From the NCBI GenBank assembly GCA_905234575.1, contig CAJOIG010000006.1, positions 1 to 32,362 of the forward strand: a stretch of DNA of 32,362 nt, in the 5' to 3' direction. Of this stretch, positions 9,852 to 18,039 are shown one piece after another; the stretch's first letter is position 1, and each line of letters opens with the position of its first letter. This stretch comes from an uncultured Oscillospiraceae bacterium (GTDB taxonomy: Bacteria > Bacillota > Clostridia > Oscillospirales > Oscillospiraceae). The notes beneath the pieces are model-generated. The model saw only the letters and a program-made list of their open reading frames with translations, was not told the origin of the DNA and did not search any database. Position numbers and translations under genes: made by a program.

Positions 9852-10547
9852 TTACGCTTCCCCGACCTCGAATTTATAGCCCACGCCCCAGACGGTCTTG
9901 AGGCGCCACTGATCGGAGACGCCCTCCAGCTTCTCCCGCAGGCGCTTGATGTGCACGTCCACCGTGCGGGAGTCCCCGAAGTAGTCGAAGCCCCAGACCT
10001 CGTCCAGGAGCTGGTTGCGGGTGTAGACCCGGTTCGGCGTCGCCGCGAGGTGATAAAGAAGCTCCATCTCCTTCGGCGGGGTGTCGATCTTCGTGCCGTC
10101 CACCACGAGCTCGTAGGAATCGAGGTTGATGACGAGCTTGTCGAACTCCAGGCGCTTCGCGGCGGGTGCGCCCTCCTCCCCCGCGCGGCGCAGCACGGCG
10201 TGGATGCGGGCGAGGAGCTCCTTCGGCTCGAAGGGCTTCGTGACGTAGTCGTCCGCGCCCATCTCGAGGCCGGAGATCTTGTCCTCCGTCTCGCCCTTCG
10301 CGGTCAGCATGATGATGGCAGCCTTCGAGAAGGACCGGACCTCCCGGCAGACCTGCCAGCCGTCCTTGACGGGCAGCATGATGTCCAGCAGAAGGACGTC
10401 CGGCTCGAAGCTCGCGGCCAGTTCCACGCCCTTGCCGCCGTCCGCGGCGTGGGCGACCTCGAATCCGTCCTTCTCGAGATACAGGCGCAGAAGCTCGGCG
10501 ATGTTGCCGTCGTCCTCCACGATCAGCGCGCGTTTGCTCATTTCCAT
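9852..10547 (-). CDS. OmpR/PhoB-family response regulator
   Basis: Receiver domain ALIVEDDGNIAELLRLYLEKDGFEV...DVLLLDIMLPVKDGW, winged-helix C-terminus RTVDVHIKRLREKLEG...KTVWGVGYKFE. Confidence 0.96.
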   Translation of the reverse strand: MEMSKRALIVEDDGNIAELLRLYLEKDGFEVAHAADGGKGVELAASFEPDVLLLDIMLPVKDGWQVCREVRSFSKAAIIMLTAKGETEDKISGLEMGADDYVTKPFEPKELLARIHAVLRRAGEEGAPAAKRLEFDKLVINLDSYELVVDGTKIDTPPKEMELLYHLAATPNRVYTRNQLLDEVWGFDYFGDSRTVDVHIKRLREKLEGVSDQWRLKTVWGVGYKFEVGEA

Positions 10548-10562
10548 AAAATCTCCTTGTGT

Positions 10563-10608
10563 CTCTTGGTCATTCTCGCCTAATTATATACCAAGAGGGC
10601 CGTCTTGG
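10563..10608 (-). promoter_or_regulatory. Candidate response-regulator promoter/operator: -10 box flanked by CTCTTGGT inverted repeats
   Basis: Perfect 8-bp inverted repeat ctcttggt (10563-10570) / accaagag (10590-10597), TATAAT-like box between them on the minus strand, third TCTTGG at 10603-10608. Confidence 0.45.
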
Positions 10609-10718
10609 GTGAACAAAATGTAAAAAAAGCGGAGACAGGAAAGATTTTGCTTTATTTTAGCGTGCTAACGTGGTAAAATGCTGCTTGACTGAAACAACCA
10701 AGAAGGAGACAGAAACGA

Positions 10719-11531
10719 ATGAAAAAGCTCATCGCTCTTGCTTTGGCCCTTGTGATGGTCCTGGCCCTGACCGCCTGCGGCGGCTCGGCCCCCGCCAAGA
10801 CCGACGCTCCCGCCGCGGAGGAGCGCACGTCCTTCATCATGGGCATCGACCCCGAGTATCCCCCCTTCAGCTATCTCGGCGACGACGGCGGCTACACCGG
10901 CTTCGACGTGGAGATCTGCCAGGCCGCCTGCGACTATCTCGGCTGGGAGATGGAGATCTTCGGCGTGAACTGGGACGAGAAGCTCGTCCAGCTCGATTCC
11001 ATGGAGTGCGACTGCGTCTGGTCCGGCATGACCATCCTCGACTCCATGAAGGAGGCCGGGTATGTGATCTCCGCCCCCTACTACGACAACACCCAGGTCC
11101 TCGTGGTCAAGGAGGACAGCGGCATCGCCTCCTCCGCGGATCTGGCCGGAAAGCTGGTGGCCGTGCAGCTCGGCACCTCCGGCGAGGCGCTCCTGAACGG
11201 CGACCTGGCCGAGCTCGCCGCCTCCTTCGGAGAGGTCATCACCTGCGACAGCTTCCTCAAGTGCTTCACGGAGCTTGCCGGCAACTCCGTGGACGCGGTG
11301 TTCGTGGACCTGCCCGTGGCGGCGAGCTACTGCGCCGAGCACGACGGCCTTCGCATCATCGACGAATCCCTCGGCGCGGAGCAGTACGGCATCGCCTTCC
11401 GCTCCGGCGACCAGGCACTCTGCGACGAGATCGAGGGCGCCGTGGCCGCGCTGGTGGAAAACGGCACGTATGCCGAGATCGCGGCGAAATATCCCGACAT
11501 CGTGAACAACCTCCTGTTCCTGAGCGAGTAA
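10719..11531 (+). CDS. Amino acid ABC transporter substrate-binding lipoprotein (SBP_bac_3 family)
   Basis: Lipobox LTACGGS; SFIMGIDPEYPPFSYLGDDGGYTGFDVEICQAACDYLGWEMEI; SBP_bac_3 organisation ending QYGIAFRSGDQALCDEIEGAVAALVENGTYAEI. Confidence 0.95.
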   Translation: MKKLIALALALVMVLALTACGGSAPAKTDAPAAEERTSFIMGIDPEYPPFSYLGDDGGYTGFDVEICQAACDYLGWEMEIFGVNWDEKLVQLDSMECDCVWSGMTILDSMKEAGYVISAPYYDNTQVLVVKEDSGIASSADLAGKLVAVQLGTSGEALLNGDLAELAASFGEVITCDSFLKCFTELAGNSVDAVFVDLPVAASYCAEHDGLRIIDESLGAEQYGIAFRSGDQALCDEIEGAVAALVENGTYAEIAAKYPDIVNNLLFLSE

Positions 11532-11557
11532 GCTCCCCCTATCCATCGGCCTTTCTC

Positions 11558-11587
11558 CCCGAAAGCGCGCTCCGGCGCGCTTTCGGG
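11558..11587 (+). repeat. Strong stem-loop between the SBP gene and permease gene
   Basis: cccgaaagcgcgc-tccg-gcgcgctttcggg, perfect 13-bp stem with tetraloop; not followed by a clear U-tract. Confidence 0.8.
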
Positions 11588-11621
11588 ACATTCTGTTTCT
11601 ATGTAAAATGAGGACTGCTCC

Positions 11622-12269
11622 ATGACCTTGATGACCATGATCGTCAAGATGAGCGAGGGTCTCGGCAAGACCTGCGCCATCTTTTTCCTGACGCTGCTGT
11701 TCTCTCTCCCGCTGGGCATGCTCGTGGCCCTGCTGCGGATGAGCAGGAACCGGATCGTCTCCGCCGTCACGCGGTTTTTCATCACCGTGCTGCGCGGCAC
11801 GCCGCTGATGCTCCAGCTCCTGGCCGTGACCTACGGTCCCTATTACCTCTTCGGCGCAAACGTGGCCCGCAACAAGCTCATCCCCGTCGTGATCGCGTTT
11901 GCCATCAACTACGCCGCCTATTTCGCCGAGATCTACCGCGGCGGCATCGAGTCGATCCCCGTCGGACAGTATGAGGCGGCGGAGGTCCTGGGCTACACCC
12001 GGATGCAGACCTTTCTGCGGATCATCCTGCCCCAGGTGGTCAAGCGCATCATGCCCAGCGTGACGAACGAGGTCGTGACCCTCGTAAAAGACACGTCCAT
12101 GGCCTTCACCGTCTCCTACCAGGAGATGTTCACCATCGGCAAGCAGATCGCGAACTCCCAGACGAGCTTCCTGCCCTTCGTGGTCGCCGGCGTGTTCTAC
12201 TACGTCTTCAACTTCATCGTGGACCGTGTGATGGGCCGGATCGAAAAGCGGCTCGACTACTACAAGTAA
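11622..12269 (+). CDS. Amino acid ABC transporter permease (His/Glu/Gln/Arg type)
   Basis: [57 protein letters not shown]: polar amino-acid permease motifs. Confidence 0.95.
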   Translation: MTLMTMIVKMSEGLGKTCAIFFLTLLFSLPLGMLVALLRMSRNRIVSAVTRFFITVLRGTPLMLQLLAVTYGPYYLFGANVARNKLIPVVIAFAINYAAYFAEIYRGGIESIPVGQYEAAEVLGYTRMQTFLRIILPQVVKRIMPSVTNEVVTLVKDTSMAFTVSYQEMFTIGKQIANSQTSFLPFVVAGVFYYVFNFIVDRVMGRIEKRLDYYK

Positions 12270-12282
12270 GGAGGACGCGAAA

Positions 12283-13059
12283 ATGACCGAGATCCCCCAA
12301 AACGGCGCGCCCTCCGCGCCCATCCTGGAGATCCGCGGCCTGCGGAAATCCTTCGGCGACCTCTCCGTGCTGAAGGACATCTCCCTCTCCGTGGAGCCGG
12401 GCAATGTCGTGTCCGTCATCGGCCCCTCCGGCTCCGGCAAATCTACCCTGCTGCGCTGCGCCTCCTTCCTGGAGACCGCCGACGGCGGGGACATCCTCTA
12501 CGACGGACAGTACGCCATGAAGGACGGCGTCTATGCCTCCAAGGCGGAGCTGAATCATTGCCGGACCCGCTTTGGCATGGTGTTCCAGAACTTCAACCTC
12601 TTCCCCCACTATTCGGTCCTGCGGAACGTCTCCGAGCCGCCGCTCCTCCACGGGGAGGACAAGGAGGAGGTCCGGGAGCGGGCAATGTCCCTCCTCAAAA
12701 AAATGGGGCTCGAAGGCAAGGAGAACGCCTATCCCTGCCAGCTCTCGGGCGGACAGCAGCAGCGCGTCGCCATCGCCCGGGCCCTGGCCCTCCGGCCCGA
12801 GATCCTCTTTTTCGACGAGCCCACCTCCGCCCTCGACCCGGAGCTCACCGGCGAGGTGCTGAAGGTCATCCGCCAGCTTGCGGAGGACCGGATGACCATG
12901 GTGGTCGTCACCCACGAGATGCCCTTCGCCCGGGCGGTATCGAACCGCGTCATCTTCATGGACAAGGGCGTCATCGTCGAGCAGGGCCACCCAGAGGACG
13001 TCTTCGGCGCGCCGACGCAGGAACGCACGAAGCAGTTTCTGCGGAACTACCAGTCATGA
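12283..13059 (+). CDS. Amino acid ABC transporter ATP-binding protein
   Basis: Walker [50 protein letters not shown]-loop [11 protein letters not shown]. Confidence 0.96.
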   Translation: MTEIPQNGAPSAPILEIRGLRKSFGDLSVLKDISLSVEPGNVVSVIGPSGSGKSTLLRCASFLETADGGDILYDGQYAMKDGVYASKAELNHCRTRFGMVFQNFNLFPHYSVLRNVSEPPLLHGEDKEEVRERAMSLLKKMGLEGKENAYPCQLSGGQQQRVAIARALALRPEILFFDEPTSALDPELTGEVLKVIRQLAEDRMTMVVVTHEMPFARAVSNRVIFMDKGVIVEQGHPEDVFGAPTQERTKQFLRNYQS

Positions 13060-13811
13060 GCGTCCGATACGCGCTTCTCGATCCCACGGGCAACACGACG
13101 ATCCTTGTGGAAACGCCCGTGTCCCCGGCAGACCAGCCCCGGATCGCCGCCGGACTCATGGAAAAGGAGCCGTCCGCCGAGCAGGTGGGCTTTCTCACCG
13201 CGGCGGAGGACGGCGTTTCCCTCCGCATGGCAGGCGGGGAATTCTGCGGCAACGCCGCCATGAGCGCCGCCGCCCTGCTCCTCCTGGACCGCGGGATCGC
13301 CGCGGGCGTTTTCACCGTCGCCGTCTCCGGCACGGAGGAGCCGGTGCCGGTGGCGGTCCACCAGCAGGCGGACGGGAGCGTCCGCGGGACCGTGACCATG
13401 CCCCGCCCGCTTTCCGCGGGAGAGGAGCGCCTGCCCGACGGGAGCCTCCGTCCCGTGGTGCGCTTCGGCGGCATCACCCATGTGATCCTGGAGACCGCCC
13501 CGGACCGGGCATGGGCCGAGGCCGCCGCGCGGGCATGGTGCGCCGACCTGCAGGCCGACGCTCTGGGACTGATGTTCCTCGACCGGGACGCCGGGACCCT
13601 CCATCCGCTCGTCTATGTTCCCGCGGCGGACACCCTGTTCTGGGAAAACTCCTGCGCCAGCGGCACGGCGGCGGTCGGGGCCTGGCTTCTGGCGGAGACC
13701 GGCGGCCGCATCGACCTCCGGCAGCCCGGCGGGACCCTGACGGTCGAAGCCGCGGACGGACGCCTCCGCCTCACGGGAACCGTGCGTCTGCTGCATCGAA
13801 GCCGGGCTTGA
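13056..13811 (+). CDS. DapF-fold PLP-independent epimerase/racemase-like protein
   Basis: ATG at 13056 overlaps the ATPase stop (ATGA). Two Cys motifs [19 protein letters not shown] and [16 protein letters not shown] match the two catalytic Cys positions of the diaminopimelate epimerase superfamily. Confidence 0.75.
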   Translation: MSVRYALLDPTGNTTILVETPVSPADQPRIAAGLMEKEPSAEQVGFLTAAEDGVSLRMAGGEFCGNAAMSAAALLLLDRGIAAGVFTVAVSGTEEPVPVAVHQQADGSVRGTVTMPRPLSAGEERLPDGSLRPVVRFGGITHVILETAPDRAWAEAAARAWCADLQADALGLMFLDRDAGTLHPLVYVPAADTLFWENSCASGTAAVGAWLLAETGGRIDLRQPGGTLTVEAADGRLRLTGTVRLLHRSRA

Positions 13812-13836
13812 ACCCGGCGCGCGGATGCTGTATAAT
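13808..13836 (+). promoter_or_regulatory. Candidate sigma-A promoter for the aminotransferase gene
   Basis: TTGAAC (13808-13813) - 17 nt - TATAAT (13831-13836); -35 overlaps the stop of the preceding gene. Confidence 0.7.
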
Positions 13837-13869
13837 AGGGACGAAATTCCTGGGCACGGAGGTGCGGCT

Positions 13870-15000
13870 ATGATCTCCTTCAATCTCCCGCCGACGGTGG
13901 GCACCGAGCTCGACTATATGCGCCAGGCCATCGAGAACCACAAGGTCTGCGGCGACGGCGCGTTCACGAAACAATGCCACGCCTGGCTGGAGGAGCGCTT
14001 CGGCGCCCAGAAGGTCCTGCTCACGACGAGCGGCACCTCGGCCCTCGAGATGGCGGCGCTGCTGTGCGGCCTTGCCCCCGGGGACGAGGTCATCCTGCCG
14101 AGCTACACCTTCTCCTCCACCGCGACGGCCTTCGTGCTGACCGGGGCAAAGCTCGTCTTTGCGGACATCCGCCCGGACACGATGAACCTCGACGAGACGA
14201 AGCTCGAGGCCGCCATCACGGAGAAGACGAAGGTCATCTGCGTCATGCACTACGCGGGCGTCGCCTGCGAGATGGACACGATCCTCGCCATCGCCCGGCG
14301 GCACGGCCTGCTGGTGGTGGAGGACGCCGCCCAGGGCGTCATGAGCACCTACAAGGGCCGGGCCCTCGGCACGATCGGCGATTTTGGCTGCTACTCCTTC
14401 CACGAGACGAAAAACTACTCCATGGGCGAGGGCGGCGCCCTCGTCATCAACAACGCCGCTTACAACGAGCCCGCCGAGATCCTGCGGGAAAAGGGCACGA
14501 ACCGCTCGAAGTTCCTCCGGGGCCAGGTGGACAAATACACCTGGATCTCCTACGGGTCCAGCTACCTGCCCAGCGACCTGAACGCGGCCTTCCTCTGGGC
14601 GCAGCTCGAGCGGGCGGACGAGATCAATGAAAACCGCCTCGCCGCGTGGCAGCGCTATTGGGACGCTCTCTCCCCCCTGGCGGAGGAGGGCAAAATTGCC
14701 CTGCCCGTCATCCCGGCGGACTGCGTCCACAACGCCCATATGTTCTACATCAAGCTCCGGGACCTGGAGGAGCGCACGGCGCTGACCGCCCATCTGCGGG
14801 AGGACGGTGTCCTGGCCTGCTTCCACTACATCCCCCTGCACAGCGCCCCCGCCGGGCGGCAATACGGGCGCTTTGCCGGCGAGGACGTGTATACCACCAG
14901 GGAGAGCGAGCGCCTCCTGCGCCTGCCGATGTACTACGGCCTTGATCCCGCGGACCAGGACGTCGTCGTCGCGAGCATCCGCAGCTTCTTCGGCCGCTGA
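13870..15000 (+). CDS. rffA: DegT/DnrJ/EryC1-family aminotransferase, dTDP-4-amino-4,6-dideoxygalactose transaminase-like
   Basis: ISFNLPPTVGTELDYMRQAIENHKVCGDGAFTKQC; LLTTSGTSALEMAALL; ILPSYTFSSTATAFV; VVEDAAQGVMSTYKG; CYSFHETKNYSMGEGGALVIN. RBS GGAGGT before the ATG at 13870. Confidence 0.9.
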   Translation: MISFNLPPTVGTELDYMRQAIENHKVCGDGAFTKQCHAWLEERFGAQKVLLTTSGTSALEMAALLCGLAPGDEVILPSYTFSSTATAFVLTGAKLVFADIRPDTMNLDETKLEAAITEKTKVICVMHYAGVACEMDTILAIARRHGLLVVEDAAQGVMSTYKGRALGTIGDFGCYSFHETKNYSMGEGGALVINNAAYNEPAEILREKGTNRSKFLRGQVDKYTWISYGSSYLPSDLNAAFLWAQLERADEINENRLAAWQRYWDALSPLAEEGKIALPVIPADCVHNAHMFYIKLRDLEERTALTAHLREDGVLACFHYIPLHSAPAGRQYGRFAGEDVYTTRESERLLRLPMYYGLDPADQDVVVASIRSFFGR

Positions 15001-15018
15001 CGCATAACGCAGAGAATC

Positions 15019-15054
15019 AAAGGATCGGAAGCTCCGGCTTCCGATCCTTTTTTT
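15019..15054 (+). terminator. Intrinsic terminator after the aminotransferase gene
   Basis: aaaggatcggaagc-tccg-gcttccgatccttt followed by tttt (perfect 14-bp stem). Confidence 0.92.
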
Positions 15055-15082
15055 GCTCAGATAATAAATTATGTAAACTATA

Positions 15083-16762
15083 TTATGTAAATTCCATGCC
15101 GTCCAGGGTGATCCGCGCCTCCGGCAGGACGGTGAGGGCCAGGAAGCTCAGGGTGATGAAGGGGTCGATGCCTTCCGGGACGCCGATGCTCCGGGCCTTC
15201 CCTTCCAGCTCGTCCAGGGTCTCGATGATCTTCGAATAGCGGGCGTCGCTCATGAGGCCGGCAATGGGCAGGGGCAGGGTGCCGAGGACCCGCCCCCCGG
15301 ACACCACGGAGTACCCGCCCTGGGTATGGCGGACGGTCTCCATGGCCAGGAGGATGTCCGCGTCGTTGTCCCCCGCGGCGATGAGGTTGTGGGCGTCATG
15401 GGCGACGGTGGTGGCCACCGCGCCGCCCCGGATGGACAGGCCCTCCAGGATGCCCGTACCGATCTTGTCGGTCCGCCCGTGCCGGTGGGCCATGACGATC
15501 TTGTTGAACCGGCTATCCGGAACGAACATCCCGTCCCGGGTCGTCACGGCGGCCCGGACATGCTTTGTGAGGATCTGGCCCGGGATGATGCCGATGGCGT
15601 CCGCCTCGCCAGTACATGGCAGAGCGATGTCCGCGGCGGTGAACCGGGGCAGGCGCACCGTGTGGATGAGAGGCTTCGGCACCGGCACGGCAAGATCGGC
15701 GGCGTAGTCCGCCTCCGTCAGGAACCGGCCCCGGACCATTACGTCCGTCGGGCGCGGATCGTTCCCATCGTCCAGCAGGAGCAGATCCGCCTGATACCCC
15801 GGCCCGACGGCCCCAAGACGGCGCAGGCCGTAATACCGCGCGGCGTTCCAGCTTCCCATGCGGTAGGCCCGGGCGGTGGGGACCCCCAGGGCAATGGCCT
15901 TGCGGACGCAGGTGGTGATGTGCCCGTCGGCCTCGATCTCCGCGAGGTGCTTGTCGTCCGTGCAGAAGAGACAGCCGTCCAGCGGAAGGCCCGCGTCCAG
16001 CACCGCGGAAAGCAGGACCTCCAGGTTTTTCGCGCCGCTGCCTTCCCGCATCAGGATCGTGAAGCCCGCCCGGAGCTTTTCGAGGACCTCCGTCGGGGCC
16101 GTGCACTCGTGGTCGTTCTCCACCCCGGCGAGCCGGTACGCCTGCAGGTCCTTCCCGGAGAGCCCCGGCGCGTGCCCGTCGATGTGCTTCCCGCGGAAGA
16201 GATCGAGCTTCGCGCCCATGGCCTCCTCCCCCGCGACGCAGTCCATAAAGCGCATGGTCTCCCCCAGGCCCAGGACCCTCGGATAGTTTACATAATCTTT
16301 CATCTCCGACGCCGGGAACTCGCCGCAGCCGTTCACGTCGGTGTCGGCGGCGGGGACCGAGGACGGGAGCATGAAGAAGGTGTTCGTCAGCATCCGGTCC
16401 GCGCAGGCGAGGAAATAGTCGAGTCCGGCGCGGCCCGCCACGTTCACGATCTCGTGGGGGTCGGCCACCACCGTGGTCGTTCCGGCGCGGACGAGGACCT
16501 TGGAGAATTCTCCCGGCGCGGCCATGCTGGATTCCAGGTGGACATGGGCGTCGATGAGGCCGGGGACGATGACCTTTCCGGCGCAGTCGACCTCCCGCGC
16601 GCCGGCATAGTCCCCCACCCCGACGATGGTGTCGCCGCAGATGGCCACGTCCCCCGGGAGGAACTCCTCCGTGAACACGTTCAGCACCGTGCCGCCCTTG
16701 AGGACCAGGTCCGCCGGCTCCTCGCCCCGGGCGCAGCGCAGCAGCCGCTTTCGGTCGATCAT
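15083..16762 (-). CDS. ade: Adenine deaminase
   Basis: GKVIVPGLIDAHVHLESSMAAPGEFSKVLVRAGTTTVVADPHEIVNVAG; IDGHAPGLSGKDLQAYRLAGVENDHECT; CTDDKHLAEIEADGHI: diagnostic adenine deaminase motifs. Confidence 0.96.
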   Translation of the reverse strand: MIDRKRLLRCARGEEPADLVLKGGTVLNVFTEEFLPGDVAICGDTIVGVGDYAGAREVDCAGKVIVPGLIDAHVHLESSMAAPGEFSKVLVRAGTTTVVADPHEIVNVAGRAGLDYFLACADRMLTNTFFMLPSSVPAADTDVNGCGEFPASEMKDYVNYPRVLGLGETMRFMDCVAGEEAMGAKLDLFRGKHIDGHAPGLSGKDLQAYRLAGVENDHECTAPTEVLEKLRAGFTILMREGSGAKNLEVLLSAVLDAGLPLDGCLFCTDDKHLAEIEADGHITTCVRKAIALGVPTARAYRMGSWNAARYYGLRRLGAVGPGYQADLLLLDDGNDPRPTDVMVRGRFLTEADYAADLAVPVPKPLIHTVRLPRFTAADIALPCTGEADAIGIIPGQILTKHVRAAVTTRDGMFVPDSRFNKIVMAHRHGRTDKIGTGILEGLSIRGGAVATTVAHDAHNLIAAGDNDADILLAMETVRHTQGGYSVVSGGRVLGTLPLPIAGLMSDARYSKIIETLDELEGKARSIGVPEGIDPFITLSFLALTVLPEARITLDGMEFT

Positions 16763-16796
16763 GCTCTCCCCGCCTTTCCAATTAGTTTACATAATT

Positions 16797-17828
16797 TCAG
16801 TAGCGATTGTGGACCTTCTCCGCGAAGCACATCACGTCCCGGAGGTCAAGCGCCGTCCCGTCGTCCAGCACGGCCCGCCCGCTCATCCGGCCGAAGACCT
16901 GGTGCTGGTCCGACACGAGGAGCTTGAAGTCCAGCTTCGCCGCCCGGTCCAGGACGGGCCGGAACTCCATCTCGAACCGCCCGTCCGAGGAGGAGAAGGT
17001 CCACGGGTCCATATAGCCGGAGGCCGGGATGTGAAAGGTCACGTCGTCGAGCTTGTGGGCCCGGCCGTCGTAAAACAGGATGTTCTCCGTGGCGGCGGAC
17101 GTATTGCCGAAGCCATAGCCGATGTTGAAGCCGAAGGCGTGCCCGCCGAGGTCGGCGTTGCCGGAACCCCAGTGCCAGGTGTTGTCGTAGGTCCAGACGC
17201 CGCGGCCCCAGTCCAGGGTGCCGAAGTCGGTCTCCGGGCGGAACTCGTAGCGCGCGCCGTCGTATTCCATAGTGCCCGAGGCGCGCATACAGTTGATCTT
17301 TTGGTTGTAGTAGAAGGCGTGCTTTTTGTCCCAGGGGGTGGCGATGACCATGCTGTCCCCCGGGGGAGGCGGCGGAGAAAGGACGATGTCGCAGGAGAAG
17401 GGCTTCTCCCGGAAGAAGCGCTCGAAACGGCAGGTGATGTGCCGGCGTCCGTCCTCCTCCACGGCAAAGCGCATTTGGAGGCGCTTGTCGGCGTACTCCG
17501 TGACGCCGGACGCCGAGCTTTTCGGAAGGCCGAGCTTCCCCAGGGGAAAGGCGTTCAGGACCGTCTCGGTGTGCTCCCAGGGCTTCTCCCCGAACACGAG
17601 GAGGGACACGGACTGCAGGCCGATGTACCCGTCGTCGGAGATGGTGAAGGCCCCGGCGAAGCCCTCCGCCAGGACAAGATAGTAGTCCCACTCCTTGATG
17701 CGGAAGCGGGGCGCGCGAATCGCGGCGCGGTCATACCCGAACACCGGCGTCCGCGCCCAGCCGGGCTCCCGCAGCTCGCCCCGTTCATCCAGCAGGGGCT
17801 GACGGGCCGTTACCTCGTGGTTGCGCAT
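16797..17828 (-). CDS. DUF2804-family protein
   Basis: MRNHEVTARQPLLDERGELREPGWARTPVFGYDRAAIRAPRFRIKEWDYYLV...TLDWGRGVWTYDNTWHWGSGNADL recalls the DUF2804 family. Confidence 0.8.
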   Translation of the reverse strand: MRNHEVTARQPLLDERGELREPGWARTPVFGYDRAAIRAPRFRIKEWDYYLVLAEGFAGAFTISDDGYIGLQSVSLLVFGEKPWEHTETVLNAFPLGKLGLPKSSASGVTEYADKRLQMRFAVEEDGRRHITCRFERFFREKPFSCDIVLSPPPPPGDSMVIATPWDKKHAFYYNQKINCMRASGTMEYDGARYEFRPETDFGTLDWGRGVWTYDNTWHWGSGNADLGGHAFGFNIGYGFGNTSAATENILFYDGRAHKLDDVTFHIPASGYMDPWTFSSSDGRFEMEFRPVLDRAAKLDFKLLVSDQHQVFGRMSGRAVLDDGTALDLRDVMCFAEKVHNRY

Positions 17829-17974
17829 GGGGATCCCTCCTCCGCATGGCAGAAGCCGTCATGGAAGCTTCCGCAGTTTTCGCAGACCTCCGGCTCCTCG
17901 ATGAGGGACAGCGGAGAGCGCTCAAAGCGCGCGCAGACATGGTCCGCATCGGTCGGGCGCGGCTGGACATTCAT
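17810..17974 (-). CDS. Small Cys-rich protein (54 aa), possible zinc-binding, overlapping the DUF2804 start
   Basis: Minus-strand ORF MNVQPRPTDADHVCARFERSPLSLIEEPEVCENCGSFHDGFCHAEEGSPCATTR*, with GGAGGG six nt before the ATG; below the size cutoff of the supplied ORF track. Confidence 0.65.
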   Translation of the reverse strand: MNVQPRPTDADHVCARFERSPLSLIEEPEVCENCGSFHDGFCHAEEGSPCATTR

Positions 17975-17996
17975 AGCATACCCTCCTTCGATATAG

Positions 17997-18029
17997 AAAC
18001 AGACCGGACGCAGCGCATCCGGTCTGTTT
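17997..18029 (-). terminator. Stem-loop/possible terminator downstream of the beta-helix gene
   Basis: aaacagaccgga - 9 nt - tccggtctgttt perfect 12-bp stem; weak U-tract (TTTCTAT) on the minus strand. Confidence 0.65.
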
Positions 18030-18039
18030 ATGTCTTGAA

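Noticed and set aside
8505-10583. 692-aa plus-strand ORF across the kinase and response regulator genes
   Set aside because: Antisense shadow of two well-supported genes; biased low-information composition and no plausible RBS or domain seen.
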